From CAIZWU01 sp942492905 (lineage in GTDB: Bacteria > Verrucomicrobiota > Verrucomicrobiia > Verrucomicrobiales > V1-33), in the NCBI GenBank assembly GCA_942492905.1, contig OW818657.1:3968001-4032000 (forward strand): 64,000 nucleotides of DNA, in the 5' to 3' direction. The position numbers were made by a program, and so were the translations under genes. Below the pieces are notes generated by a model, which had not been told where the DNA came from, made no database searches, and worked only from the letters and a program-made list of their open reading frames with translations. Positions 53,602-63,471 of this stretch are shown piece after piece (the first letter of the stretch is position 1; every line of letters starts with the position of its first letter).

Positions 53602-54516
53602 TCAGCCAGGAGCGGAAACCGTCGGGGCCACGGCCGATGAGGTGGCCTTGGCGCGCACCTGATGTTTCACTTCACCCAGCGCCACCACACAGTCGGGCGG
53701 GACATCTTCCGTGACAAACACATTGGCCCCGAGGGTACTGCGGCGCCCGATCGCAATATCTCCGACAATGGTGGCATTGGCATAGATCGTCACATGGTCC
53801 TCCAAACGGGGGTGCCGGGATTTCCCTTTGAGCTTCTGGCCAGCGGAAAGGGATCGGGCCACCAAACCTACGCCTTGGTAAAGTTTGACGTGGCTGCCAA
53901 TGACTGAGGTTTCCCCAATCACCACCCCGGTGCCATGGTCGATGAAAAAATGAGTCCCGATCACCGCGCCGGGGTGAATGTCGATTCCAGTGCGGTTGTG
54001 CGCCCACTCCGTCATCATGCGGGGGATCAACGGGAGACCCGCAAGATACAGCACGTGAGCCATGCGCTGGATGGCGATGGCCTCCAGACCGGGATAAGCC
54101 AGAATCACTTCCTCATAGCTGCCCGCAGCAGGGTCACCATCAAAAGCCGCCTTCACGTCGGTGCGGAGCAGGCGGCGCACTTCCGGCAGCTGACGCATGA
54201 AGGCACAGACCAAGCGGTGGGATTGATCATCCAGACTGGCATCCCCTTGGTTCTGGTGGGCAAGGCTGCGGCGCACTTCGACCTTCAGGCCCGCAAGGAT
54301 TGCCTGCACGCGGGCGGCGGTGCGGCAGGCCAGATTTCCCGTGTGGAGGGCCTCGGATTCATAAAATCCCGGGAAAATGATCTGCAGGAGATCCGAGCAC
54401 AGGGCCGCGATGGCGCATTTGGAGGGCAGGTCCACGCCTTCAAGGTGATTGATCCCGCCCTCGGTCCGGTAGGACTCCACAAGAGCTTCGGTAATGGCGG
54501 TCTGGTCGCACTGCAT
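53602..54516 (-). CDS. cysE: Serine O-acetyltransferase (CysE/EpsC-like)
   Basis: Makes O-acetylserine for cysteine synthesis. The 304-residue protein has the N-terminal helical domain and the left-handed beta-helix with hexapeptide repeats: GIDIHPGAVIGTHFFIDHGTGVVIGET, VKLYQGVGLVARS, LKGKSRHPRLEDHVTIYANATIVGDIAIG. Longer than E. coli CysE (~273), like the plant/EpsC-type forms. It heads the unit with the SprT-like and GNAT genes. Direct cysteine feedback cannot be judged from the sequence. Confidence 0.9.
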   Translation of the reverse strand: MQCDQTAITEALVESYRTEGGINHLEGVDLPSKCAIAALCSDLLQIIFPGFYESEALHTGNLACRTAARVQAILAGLKVEVRRSLAHQNQGDASLDDQSHRLVCAFMRQLPEVRRLLRTDVKAAFDGDPAAGSYEEVILAYPGLEAIAIQRMAHVLYLAGLPLIPRMMTEWAHNRTGIDIHPGAVIGTHFFIDHGTGVVIGETSVIGSHVKLYQGVGLVARSLSAGQKLKGKSRHPRLEDHVTIYANATIVGDIAIGRRSTLGANVFVTEDVPPDCVVALGEVKHQVRAKATSSAVAPTVSAPG

Positions 54517-54603
54517 GTTCTTCTGGAATAACTCAGACGGGACCGCAGGGAAACCGGTTTTTCGACCCTGCCCCCTGGACGAATCCGGGGCGCCGGCCTA
54601 TGC

Positions 54604-55299
54604 TTGGCCGTGCCCCCCTTCCTCGCCGGCCTTTTCAGCCAGTTTCTCTATAAGCCCGTGCTGGGGCCGGTGATCCGGGTCCTCAGTGGCTTGGTGGCGA
54701 TACCACTTTTCCGATTTCTACTGCGCCGGGTCTTGCGCCTGCAGACCAGTGATGCCGAATTGGAGCGCGATCTGGAACACTGGTTCCGGGGCAGCATTCT
54801 ATTGATCGCCGCGACCGCCAATCTGGAGGACTATCTTTTTGGATGGACCCCGCTGCAGGATTGGTTCACCACCCTGCTGCGGTTGGTGCTGGCCGTCGGG
54901 GTTATTGAATCCATGCCGGACGAGGACCTTTTCGCCCTGGTGCACAAAGGTCCCCCGAAGCTGCGCCTCCAGCGCGGGGCTGCGGGAATGGCCTGGTCCC
55001 AGCGTGTGGCTATCCTGAAGGGACTGGGGGTGCTGCATCTGAAGCGCTCCTCCCCGGTCTTTGTGATCATGTGTGTGGTGTTCGGAGGTCCTGCCGGAAG
55101 CATTCACTGGAAGGTCGGCTGGTGGTGTTATTCCCTCGCCCTGATTCAATATCTGATTATTGCCCTGGCCACGGACCGCAGCCGGGCCTCGGCGCTGTTG
55201 GCCGCCATCGATGCGGAAACAGCTCCAGCCCATGCCCAACGCATGCGGGAGGCCGCCGGGGAATGTGGCGCGTTTGCCGAGTCGGATGAGCCTTCCTGA
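54604..55299 (+). CDS. Polytopic membrane protein, unknown
   Basis: No family recognised. The 231-residue product has hydrophobic stretches at about 10-40, 65-78, 85-100, 148-165 and 170-190, probably four to five helices. Charged segments between them (LRLQTSDAELERDLEHWF, MPDEDLFALVHKGPPKLRL) suggest cytoplasmic loops. The start is TTG at 54604 or GTG at 54610, both weak. It converges with the ABC ATPase gene, 8 bases apart. Confidence 0.6.
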   Translation: MAVPPFLAGLFSQFLYKPVLGPVIRVLSGLVAIPLFRFLLRRVLRLQTSDAELERDLEHWFRGSILLIAATANLEDYLFGWTPLQDWFTTLLRLVLAVGVIESMPDEDLFALVHKGPPKLRLQRGAAGMAWSQRVAILKGLGVLHLKRSSPVFVIMCVVFGGPAGSIHWKVGWWCYSLALIQYLIIALATDRSRASALLAAIDAETAPAHAQRMREAAGECGAFAESDEPS

Positions 55300-55307
55300 T
55301 CGTTTTG

Positions 55308-56054
55308 CTAACGACGCGGGTCTGCGGCCGCCCCTTCCGGTCCGGACATCATTTCGAGGAAGATCTTCTCCAATTCCTGGGCCCCATGCTCCGCCCTCAG
55401 GTCGCTCATGGTTCCCAGGGAAATCAGTTTCCCGGCTTGGATGATGGCGATGCGGTCCGCCAGTTCCTCCGCGATATTCAACAGATGGGTGGACATGAAA
55501 ACCGTGACCCCGGCCCGGCTGCGGGCCTTCAATTCCTCCTTTACCACCCGCACATGCACCGGATCCAGTCCGACCATCGGCTCGTCGATGATAATGACCT
55601 TCGGATCATGCAACAACGCCGCCGCAATCGCCAGACGCTGGCGCGTGCCGTGGCTGAGATGCTCGATTTGTTCACGCGCGTATGGGCGGAGGGAAAACTG
55701 CTCAAACAAGTCGCCAGTGAGTCGTTTGGCCCGGCTCTCGTCCAATTCAAAGAGATCGGCGATGAATTCCATGAACTCCAACGCTGTCAATTTATCGTAA
55801 AAGACCGCCACATCGGGCACGAAACCCAACTGACGGCGGGCCAGCAGGGGTTCCTCCTGCACATGGTGACCACACAACCAGGCATCGCCGGCGGTGGGCC
55901 GCAGGAGGCCGGTGATGAGCTTGATGGTCGTGGTTTTCCCCGCCGCATTGGCCCCCAAAAAAGCAAAAAACTCCCCGGGCTCGATGTCCAGATTCAATCC
56001 CTGCAGCGCCTTGAGGCCGCCATAATGCATCGTTAGGTCCCGGGTGCGGATCAT
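55308..56054 (-). CDS. ABC transporter ATP-binding protein
   Basis: ATPase of 248 residues with Walker A GANAAGKTTT (Ala in place of the usual Gly-x-Gly pair's second position), signature LSHGTRQRLAIAAALL, Walker B VIIIDEPMVGLD and HLLNIAEELADRI. It resembles ATPases of ABC-2-type exporters. No permease gene is adjacent; the gene upstream encodes a single-helix protein and overlaps by 4 bases (ATGA). The permease must lie elsewhere or be missing. Confidence 0.88.
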   Translation of the reverse strand: MIRTRDLTMHYGGLKALQGLNLDIEPGEFFAFLGANAAGKTTTIKLITGLLRPTAGDAWLCGHHVQEEPLLARRQLGFVPDVAVFYDKLTALEFMEFIADLFELDESRAKRLTGDLFEQFSLRPYAREQIEHLSHGTRQRLAIAAALLHDPKVIIIDEPMVGLDPVHVRVVKEELKARSRAGVTVFMSTHLLNIAEELADRIAIIQAGKLISLGTMSDLRAEHGAQELEKIFLEMMSGPEGAAADPRR

Positions 56055-56842
56055 GGGCTGAGTGGGGGGGGCGGACGGAGCGATTCCGTCAGAAATCTAT
56101 ACGCTACGGGAGTTTCCAAAAGAACGATTTCGCCGGTGTTTTCGATTCCCATCCGGAAACCACGCCGTCCAGGGGCTCCCAGGGTAACCACAAATCCCTG
56201 ACGTTCCCGGCCCGCCAGATCAAATTTCCCCTGTCGGGCCTCAATGACCATCCTGGAAGCATCTGCCCCGGCCTGCTGCCGGATCGCGGCCAGTTCCGCT
56301 TGGGAAATCCCCAACATGCCCAGCAAAAAGGTGGCGAGCGGGCTGGCTTCCGCATTTTCCTGAGGCAGCGCCGCAGAGTCGAGTATCACCGTTCCGGCCT
56401 GCGTCAGCCGCAGGGTCGGCGGGACCTTGGGACCGGTTTGTGAAATCTTGAGAATCATCCCGTTTTCGCCTGTCTTGAGCTCAAGATCGAAGGCCCTAAT
56501 ATCTCCGTCATGGTCCAATTCAGCCCAACTCTCCAATGTCAATTTCACCCCGGCCAGCAAAGGCAGGTCCGGGTTCATCCGGCCATTGAGCCGCAGTTTG
56601 ATGGGCTGGCGCGCGCCCTGCCGATATTGGGTGGCTAAAATGGTGAGCTGCCCTACAATCCTGCGGTCATCATAGATATCGAGCGCGGAAGATTCCCCCC
56701 GGGCCGCAATGAGTTGAAATACAGCCCCGGGATCAACCTTCATCAACCGGCTGTCCGCAGGGAACCAAATGGATTGCACCAGCATCCCCGTCATCACGGC
56801 CCAAAAACCGATGATGATCACTGAAAATAGTCGGGGAGCCAC
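56051..56842 (-). CDS. Single-helix membrane protein coupled to ABC ATPase
   Basis: Unknown function. The 263-residue product (GTG at 56842) has one N-terminal helix (SVIIIGFWAVMTGMLVQSIWF) and a beta-rich domain (QPIKLRLNGRMNPDLPLLAGVKLTLESWAELD). Its end overlaps the ABC ATPase gene by 4 bases, so translation is coupled. It is likely a periplasmic-facing partner in the same process. Confidence 0.65.
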   Translation of the reverse strand: MAPRLFSVIIIGFWAVMTGMLVQSIWFPADSRLMKVDPGAVFQLIAARGESSALDIYDDRRIVGQLTILATQYRQGARQPIKLRLNGRMNPDLPLLAGVKLTLESWAELDHDGDIRAFDLELKTGENGMILKISQTGPKVPPTLRLTQAGTVILDSAALPQENAEASPLATFLLGMLGISQAELAAIRQQAGADASRMVIEARQGKFDLAGRERQGFVVTLGAPGRRGFRMGIENTGEIVLLETPVAYRFLTESLRPPPPLSP

Positions 56843-56923
56843 GCCGGGGAAGGGAAGAGAAATAAATCTGAGACCGACCGTTCAGACCACTGACGGCGCA
56901 GAGGGTTCAGACATCAGTCCACA

Positions 56924-56955
56924 AAAAAGGGTGGAGATTGCTCTCCACCCTTTTT
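56924..56955 (-). terminator. Intrinsic terminator of the small exported protein gene
   Basis: A perfect 14-bp stem (56924-56937 with 56942-56955) with a TTGC loop and A/T tracts on both sides, so it can work in both directions. It lies 15 bases past the stop at 56971 on the minus strand. Confidence 0.9.
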
Positions 56956-56970
56956 CAGAAGTTAAACCAA

Positions 56971-57750
56971 TTAACCAGCGTAACCGGCAGGACCAGCAAA
57001 CGGCGTCACAGAAGTGCGGCTGCCGTAGATCCGGATTTTAACGGAATCCATGATGTTCGGATAGTTGTTCTGGGCCCCGGTGGTCCGGTAGGTCGTGCCT
57101 GAGCCGGGAGGGGAACTGGTCCCGATCAGGTTCAAGCCGGTAAGATCATCGAACCTTGGGTTTTCAAACACTCCGGTGCTGGAAACGCGGTTGAAGGTGG
57201 TGGTTTCGGTGGCAGCGCCGATGAACGACATCTCACCACTGGCTTTGAACCGCATGGTCTGCTTGCTCTTGGTGATTTTGCCATTCCAGTAGCTGTTTGC
57301 GGTCAAAATAGGAAACTGGGCGGTGGCTCCCACGTCAATTGTGTTCAAACCCAGCTGGGTGGCGGTGCCGTTCTGAACGCCAAAGCCGCCGCCATAAAGG
57401 TTGCGGTATTGAGGACTGGAGTTGGGATCGTTTTGGTTGGAACCCGCGCTGGAACCATTAGTGACGCCGCTGACGGTTTTGGAGTCAAAGTCGACGCTGC
57501 CAAAGCATTCACCGTAATAGGTCAACCCCTTGTGGTAGACGATGGAGTCACCAAAGGGACTCACATAAGCTTCGTTGCCCTGGGAAAACTTGAAGATCCC
57601 GGAGGTGTTGGAACCACGGATGGTGCCACCGAAGACGCCGCCATCAAGGCCGTCGTAAGTGTTGTTGCTGTAAGGACCACCCACCCATGCGAGGGCGGTG
57701 GATTGAGAAAGAATACCGATGAGGGAGAGATAAGCGCCGAATTTTTTCAT
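56971..57750 (-). CDS. Small exported protein, unknown
   Basis: A 259-residue product starting at the ATG at 57750 (MKKFGAYLSLIGILSQSTALAW), with a signal peptide. The mature part is rich in Gly, Ser, Asn and Thr (NNTYDGLDGGVFGGTIRGSNTSGIFKF), suggesting an extracellular or surface beta-structure. Similar Gly/Asn-rich exported proteins are common in Verrucomicrobia, but I cannot name a family. The upstream 181 bases are AT-rich near 57780-57830 and may hold its promoter. It has a textbook terminator. Confidence 0.6.
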   Translation of the reverse strand: MKKFGAYLSLIGILSQSTALAWVGGPYSNNTYDGLDGGVFGGTIRGSNTSGIFKFSQGNEAYVSPFGDSIVYHKGLTYYGECFGSVDFDSKTVSGVTNGSSAGSNQNDPNSSPQYRNLYGGGFGVQNGTATQLGLNTIDVGATAQFPILTANSYWNGKITKSKQTMRFKASGEMSFIGAATETTTFNRVSSTGVFENPRFDDLTGLNLIGTSSPPGSGTTYRTTGAQNNYPNIMDSVKIRIYGSRTSVTPFAGPAGYAG

Positions 57751-57931
57751 AGCTGGGGTGATATTGGTGGGGGGAGTGGAAACGATCAAGACAAAAAGTT
57801 TCTAAAAGCTAAATTTATTGCGGGCCGGGCTCCCCATGGCAGGTTTTTGCGACCAAGGTTCCATTTTCCCGGGGATGGTCTCGCAAAATTCCCCTTCACC
57901 AAGGGCCGCCGGCCGTTATTCCCTGTCTTTT

Positions 57932-59818
57932 TCACGGCAATGAACCCTCCACCGGCAGATCATTGGCTTCCGGAGAGACCAACAGCGGGAGCATGGTCAC
58001 CCCCGGTCCGCTTTTCGGGCGGAAGGTCAACGCCCCCAAAACCGCTCCGGCGGCAGTCATCACCAGGAACAGCATGAAATGCCACGGATCCATGAAAGGC
58101 CGGTCCGTCCCCGATTCGACCGCAGCAAAGACTGCTGCAGGTGGATTGAGCCAATCAAACCACGGCACTTCCGGCAGGAGCAAGGCGGGACGGCACCATG
58201 CCGCCACCGTGGCAGAGCCCAGGCAAGCTCCCGCCAAGGCTCCGGCGGCCGTAGTCAACCCGGGCTGGCGCCACCTCAGCCAAAGCAGCACGGAAAACCA
58301 CAGCACCGGGCAACAGGCCAGTTGCGCAGCATTCCAAGGATCACGGTGCAGAATGGGCAGGACGCACAAAAGACCGGCAAAAATCAACCAGGCCTGGGTG
58401 GAGAGGGACAACTGACCCTCCATTTTGCGGCCACCGGTCCACCACCCATACAGGACGACGGGAAGCGGGAGATGAATCATCCCCAATAAAGCAGCCGGAC
58501 CGGCCCGCACGGCCCAGGGGACCGGAGATTGCCATTCCATGGCCAGCAGCATTCCCGTGAAGCAGACCATTGCCCCTGTTTGATATGGCGCTGAATTCCC
58601 TGCTCCCTGAGTTTCTCCCGGGCCCAGCCCGACCAGAATGGCGGGCAGTCCAACCACCAACAACCAGCCCGCGCCCCATGGGAACCCCGCAGGAGCGACC
58701 GCCCCCGTCAAACTATCGCCCACCACCACCAACCCCACCAAAGCAGCCAACCAAAGCGCATTCAGCCGGTGCAGCGTTTGGGCTGATTCCCTGCCCCTCC
58801 GCAGGAAACCCAACCCCAAAATCACCACCACCACCCCGGTCCAGGCATGTGCCTTCACAGCCATCTGCCAGCGGTCCGGCCACGATTGAATCCATCGGGC
58901 TCCGACCGGCGGCAGGGCTTCAGCCAATGCTTGACCACTGCTGTGGGTAGCCAGCCATTCCAGCAGTGTCACCCCCAGCCAAAATGCTGGCAGCATCCAC
59001 CGCACCCGATTCGGAGCGCGGCCCAGCATCCATGGCCCGGTAGCCCAGGCCACTCCCTTCACGAGGATGATGCCGATAATGCCCCCGAGCCAAAACCAAG
59101 CAAGGGCGGCCCAAGGTGCTGAGGCCTCCACCGCACCCCACGCCCAGCCTTCTGCCGCCGTCATATCCCGGAAAGCCGATGCCCCTAACCCGGCCGCCAG
59201 GACGGCCAATCCACCGATCCACACCCGGCCAAAGGTCGGCTCGGTCCACTCCAACCGCCGCAGCACCGCTCTCAGTCGTGCCCCTGACAAGGCCAGGACG
59301 GCCCCCGGAATCAGTTGCCAGATCCATGGCGGGCCTCCGCCGGCCCGTCCCAGCAGATGGTTCCAACCTGTTATTTCCGCCAAAACCCAACCGACAGGGA
59401 CTGCTATCACGACCCAGACAGCCAGCCACGCCCCTTTGTGCCGCGGCCCCTTCCAAACCAGCATTGCCAGCGTGACAGCGAGAACCCAGATGACCGGCAA
59501 GGCCACCAGGGGAGTTCCCGCCCAAGGAGCCATCAGGGATACCCCATGCCAGGCGAGCCAAACCCCTGCCGCGGCAAATCCCACCACCGGCAGTGCCGCC
59601 GCCGCTGCCACCGCGGCGGCCCACACCACCCCCACCAAAAGCAGAATCCACCCGGTTGGCCATGGGGAGGCAGGGCCGCGTCCCAGCTGCCAGGCCGTCA
59701 TGGCTCCCATGACCAGCACCAAGGCACCAGCCACCCCGCCAGCCCAGCCCAACCGGGCCACCAGCCGCCGCCCCCACCACTGCGGCAGCACGCGCTCCAA
59801 GGAGGAAGACTCACTCAT
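57932..59818 (-). CDS. Large polytopic membrane protein, unknown
   Basis: A 628-residue integral membrane protein with about 15 predicted helices, rich in Trp, Gly and Ala (LVVGLPAILVGLGPG, HLPLPVVLYGWWTGG). Only short loops separate the helices. I recognise no transporter signature, glycosyltransferase or O-antigen ligase motif. The start is the ATG at 59818, one codon after a GTG. It is transcribed away from the M16 peptidase gene, with 217 bases between them. Confidence 0.6.
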   Translation of the reverse strand: MSESSSLERVLPQWWGRRLVARLGWAGGVAGALVLVMGAMTAWQLGRGPASPWPTGWILLLVGVVWAAAVAAAAALPVVGFAAAGVWLAWHGVSLMAPWAGTPLVALPVIWVLAVTLAMLVWKGPRHKGAWLAVWVVIAVPVGWVLAEITGWNHLLGRAGGGPPWIWQLIPGAVLALSGARLRAVLRRLEWTEPTFGRVWIGGLAVLAAGLGASAFRDMTAAEGWAWGAVEASAPWAALAWFWLGGIIGIILVKGVAWATGPWMLGRAPNRVRWMLPAFWLGVTLLEWLATHSSGQALAEALPPVGARWIQSWPDRWQMAVKAHAWTGVVVVILGLGFLRRGRESAQTLHRLNALWLAALVGLVVVGDSLTGAVAPAGFPWGAGWLLVVGLPAILVGLGPGETQGAGNSAPYQTGAMVCFTGMLLAMEWQSPVPWAVRAGPAALLGMIHLPLPVVLYGWWTGGRKMEGQLSLSTQAWLIFAGLLCVLPILHRDPWNAAQLACCPVLWFSVLLWLRWRQPGLTTAAGALAGACLGSATVAAWCRPALLLPEVPWFDWLNPPAAVFAAVESGTDRPFMDPWHFMLFLVMTAAGAVLGALTFRPKSGPGVTMLPLLVSPEANDLPVEGSLP

Positions 59819-60035
59819 CACCCCGTATTATTGCGGAGTGAAGGCGCTGAGGGAAAGCGGGATTCCTCCCCTCCACCCGTCAGGAAGCCGGGCCTCCAGC
59901 CCTGCCCGCTGAATCCCAGGCAAAATCCCCCGTTCCCACCGCTCCACGCGGTCTCCTGCTCCCCGGTGGGATTCATTTTTCCATTCCTTGCTTTCCCGAT
60001 TCCGCCCCGCGCGTTAATCATCGTTCCCATTTCCC

Positions 60036-62921
60036 ATGAAATTCTCCCGCCCACTGCTGCTCCTGCTCCTCCTCCCCGGTCTGCCCGCCGTCCTCCATGC
60101 CCAGGATGCCAAGGGCCCCCTGACCACCCCACCCGTCACCCTCGATACCCCCGCCCATTGGGCGCAGGACCGCAGCGACCTCAAGCCTGACTCCAAAGCC
60201 CAGTTCGGCCGCCTGCCCAACGGCGTCCGCTACACCATCCTTCCCCACAGCGAGCCCCCAAAAAAGGTCAGCGCCCGCCTCTACATCGGGACCGGCTCGC
60301 TCATGGAACAGGACGACCAGCAAGGCCTGGCCCACTTCCTCGAACACATGGCCTTCAATGGCACCACCCATTTCCCGGCCGACGAAATGGTCGAGTTCTT
60401 CCAGCGCCTCGGCATGGCCTTCGGGGCTGACACTAATGCCCACACCTCCTTCAAGGAAACCGTCTATAAACTGGAACTCCCCGAAGCCACCGAACCCCTC
60501 CTGGAAAAAGGCCTCCTCTTCTTCACGGATGTCGCCCAGAATATGTTCCTCGCGGACAAGGAACTCGAAAAGGAACGCGGCGTCATCATGAGCGAAAAAC
60601 TCGCCCGCGACGATGTGGACTACCGCATGATGATCGAGGGCTTCAAGTTCTCCCTGCCCGACTCCCTCATCCCCCGCCGCCTTCCTATCGGTGAGGAAGC
60701 CGTCATCAAGACCGCCCCCCGCGCCCGCTTCACCGACTACTATAAAAAGTGGTACACCCCCGACCGCATGGCCGTCGTGATCACCGGGGACGTCGACCCT
60801 GCCCTCGCCGTCAAGGTCATCACCGCCCAATTCTCCAGCCTCAAGGCGCCTGCCAAACCCGCCGCTGAACCCGATCTCGGCCCCATCACCCCATCCAAGG
60901 GACTGGAAGCCCGCCTGCTCAGCGAAAAGGAATCCGGCCAGGTCACCATCAACGTCGAATCCAGCCGCCCCTCCCGGCAGCGTCCTGACAAAGCCCTCAC
61001 CCGGCACCAGGACCTCGTCCGCAGCCTCGGCGATGCCATCGTCAACCGCCGCTTCGAAATCCTCGCCAAAAAACCCAACAGCCCCTTCCTCGCCGCCGGA
61101 GTCAGCGCCGACGACTGGATGCGCTATCTCGAAAGCGCCACCCTGCAAGTCACCGCCAAGCCCGAAAACTGGGACAAGGCCCTCGCCGTAGGGGAACAGG
61201 AAATCCGCCGCGCCGTCCAGCACGGGTTCACCGCAGCTGAGCTCGCCGAAGCCAAGGCCAACATCCTCACCGCCTACGAAAACAATGCCCAGGGGGCCGC
61301 CACCCGGAAGAGCCGCGAACTCGCCGATCAACTCGTCAAACGCATCGCTGAACACGAAGTCTTCACCCACCCCGACGACGACCTCGCCCGCGTCAAATCC
61401 ACCCTGCCCGCCATCACCCCTGACGAATGCCACCAGGCCTTCAACCGCGACTGGTCCACGGAAAACCTCCGCATCTTCATCGCCGGCAACCTCGTCCTCG
61501 ACAACGCCCCCGCCACCATCACCAGCTCCTGGCAGGCCAGCGCCGCCCAGCCCGTCGCCGCTCCCGTGCAACAGGCCGACCAGGCCTTCGCCTACACCGA
61601 CTTCGGCCCCTCCGGCAAAATTGCTTCAGAGAAAACCATCGACGACCTCAAGGTCACTCAGGTCACCTTTGCCAACGGCGTCCGCCTCAACATCAAGCCC
61701 ACCGACTTCAAAAAGGACCTCATCCAGATCTCCTGCCTGCTCGGCAATGGCCGCCTCACCCTCCCCAAGGACCAGCCCGGCCTCGACGTCTTCACCAGCT
61801 CCGTCTTCGACCTCGGCGGCCTCGCCCAACACAGCGCCGATGACCTCCAGCGCGTCCTCGCCGGCCGCACCGTCGGCACCCAATTCATCGTCGGCGAAGA
61901 AAACTTCCTCCTCGCCGGCAAGACCAACCGCAAGGACCTCCTCCTCCAGTGCCAGCTCCTCGCCGCCCAGTTGAGCGCCCCCGGCTGGCGGGAAGACGGC
62001 GTCAGCCAGTTCCGCGAAAGCCTCCCCGCCATGTATCAGCAGCTCGGCCACACCGCCGAAGGCCTCATGCAGACCCAGCTCAATGCCTTCACCCATGGCG
62101 ACGACTACCGCTTCGTCCTCCCCCCGCAGGCAGTCCTCGAAAAACGCACCATGGAAGAAGTCAAAGCCTGGCTCGCCCCCGTCCTCACCAGCGGCTATCT
62201 GGAAATCGGCATCGTCGGCGACTGCGACCCCGCCGAAGTCACCGCCGCCATCGCCTCCACCCTCGGCGCCCTCCCCGCCCGGGACGCCACCAAACCCGCC
62301 CTCGCCGACGCCCGGAAAATCGCCTTCCCCACCGGCGTGAAGGACAAAGCCTTCCCCTTCACCAGCAAGATCCCCAAATCCGTCGTCGCCGTCTACTGGC
62401 CCACCACCGACCGCATGTCCAACATCCGGCAGTCCCGCCACATGACCCTCCTCTCCGAAATCCTCGACGACCGCGTCCGCCTCAAAATCCGTGAGGAACT
62501 CGGCGAATCCTACAGCCCCCAGGTCGCCAGCATGATGAGCGACACCTTCCCCGGCTACGGCCAGACCTTCGCCATGATGATCACCGAGCCCAAGCACGCC
62601 GACAAGCTAGGCCCCATCGTCCGCGACCTCGCCGACAAGCTCGCCAGGGAAGGCGCCACCGCCGACGAACTCGACCGCGCCCGCAAGCCCCTCCTCACCG
62701 CCCTTGAGGAGCAGCGCCGCAACAACACCTACTGGCTCTCCACCGTCGTCGCCGCCAGCCAATCCCAGCCCCAGCGCCTCGACTGGTCCCGCTCCATGGT
62801 CGAAGACTTCACCAGCGCCACCCTGGCGGACCTCAACGCCCTCGCCAAACAATACCTCAAAGCCGACCTCGCCACCATCGCCCGCATCTCCGCCGAGGAG
62901 GAGAAATCTACCAAGCCTTGA
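60036..62921 (+). CDS. M16-family zinc metallopeptidase
   Basis: Exported peptidase of 961 residues with a signal peptide (cleavage near LHAQDAKG). The first half holds the inverted zinc site HFLEHMAFNG (His100, Glu103, His104), the downstream ELEKERGVIMSEK segment with the third ligand, and the second half an inactive partner domain. This is the pitrilysin two-halves layout (GPNRY... region ends with ...REELGESYSPQV). Substrates may be peptides or imported proteins. Third positions are extremely C-rich, as in xdhAB. It is a single-gene unit; the next gene is 44 bases downstream but differs sharply in base composition. Confidence 0.92.
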   Translation: MKFSRPLLLLLLLPGLPAVLHAQDAKGPLTTPPVTLDTPAHWAQDRSDLKPDSKAQFGRLPNGVRYTILPHSEPPKKVSARLYIGTGSLMEQDDQQGLAHFLEHMAFNGTTHFPADEMVEFFQRLGMAFGADTNAHTSFKETVYKLELPEATEPLLEKGLLFFTDVAQNMFLADKELEKERGVIMSEKLARDDVDYRMMIEGFKFSLPDSLIPRRLPIGEEAVIKTAPRARFTDYYKKWYTPDRMAVVITGDVDPALAVKVITAQFSSLKAPAKPAAEPDLGPITPSKGLEARLLSEKESGQVTINVESSRPSRQRPDKALTRHQDLVRSLGDAIVNRRFEILAKKPNSPFLAAGVSADDWMRYLESATLQVTAKPENWDKALAVGEQEIRRAVQHGFTAAELAEAKANILTAYENNAQGAATRKSRELADQLVKRIAEHEVFTHPDDDLARVKSTLPAITPDECHQAFNRDWSTENLRIFIAGNLVLDNAPATITSSWQASAAQPVAAPVQQADQAFAYTDFGPSGKIASEKTIDDLKVTQVTFANGVRLNIKPTDFKKDLIQISCLLGNGRLTLPKDQPGLDVFTSSVFDLGGLAQHSADDLQRVLAGRTVGTQFIVGEENFLLAGKTNRKDLLLQCQLLAAQLSAPGWREDGVSQFRESLPAMYQQLGHTAEGLMQTQLNAFTHGDDYRFVLPPQAVLEKRTMEEVKAWLAPVLTSGYLEIGIVGDCDPAEVTAAIASTLGALPARDATKPALADARKIAFPTGVKDKAFPFTSKIPKSVVAVYWPTTDRMSNIRQSRHMTLLSEILDDRVRLKIREELGESYSPQVASMMSDTFPGYGQTFAMMITEPKHADKLGPIVRDLADKLAREGATADELDRARKPLLTALEEQRRNNTYWLSTVVAASQSQPQRLDWSRSMVEDFTSATLADLNALAKQYLKADLATIARISAEEEKSTKP

Positions 62922-62965
62922 GATCCCCTTATTTTCGGTTACTGTGTCTGCTTCCTTAGAAAACC

Positions 62966-63415
62966 ATGATCGAAGTATTTTCTGCATTCCTTACTCCCGT
63001 CATTGCGATTATCACCACCTTCATTGCGGTAAAGCAGTGGCGGCTTGAGAAAAGGCAATGGCGATTGGCCTGCTACGACAAGCGTTTTGAAACGTATCGA
63101 ATCGTCGCAGAGTTCATCAGCTCCAACTCTAGGGCCGCTGGCACGCAAGCCGACCAGGAAAAGTTCCTTCAAACAGCCAGCCGCAATAGCTTCTTGTTTG
63201 ATCCAACGATTCAAGCCTATATCGAAGAGCTTTACACAAAATCGATAGATAAATCCGACTTAGCGCGGACCATTGAGGATTCACAGAACGCGTCGCAGGC
63301 AAGTTTTCGTGGAGAACTATCCAAGAAAATTACTGAAAGCAGTCGTTGGTTTCAAGCTCAGTTCGAGGTGGCCCGAAAGCACTTCGGGGAGTATTTGAAG
63401 ATTGTGGAGCGATAA
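62966..63415 (+). CDS. Small membrane-anchored protein, unknown
   Basis: A 149-residue protein with one N-terminal helix (FSAFLTPVIAIITTFIAV) and a helical, charged cytoplasmic part (KQWRLEKRQWRLACYDKRFETYRIV). No family recognised. GC content falls to the mid-forties here, well below the genes before it, and codon use changes, so it probably came by transfer. Small single-helix proteins of this kind are common in accessory regions. Confidence 0.55.
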   Translation: MIEVFSAFLTPVIAIITTFIAVKQWRLEKRQWRLACYDKRFETYRIVAEFISSNSRAAGTQADQEKFLQTASRNSFLFDPTIQAYIEELYTKSIDKSDLARTIEDSQNASQASFRGELSKKITESSRWFQAQFEVARKHFGEYLKIVER

Positions 63416-63471
63416 ATAAGGGAGCTGCTGCTCCTGAGCTTGCAGAGGGTTAGTGATACAAAAATTCCCCG

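Noticed and set aside
60018..61571. Minus-strand open frame opposite the M16 gene
   Set aside because: Glycine/glutamate-rich shadow; the M16 frame has the intact zinc site.
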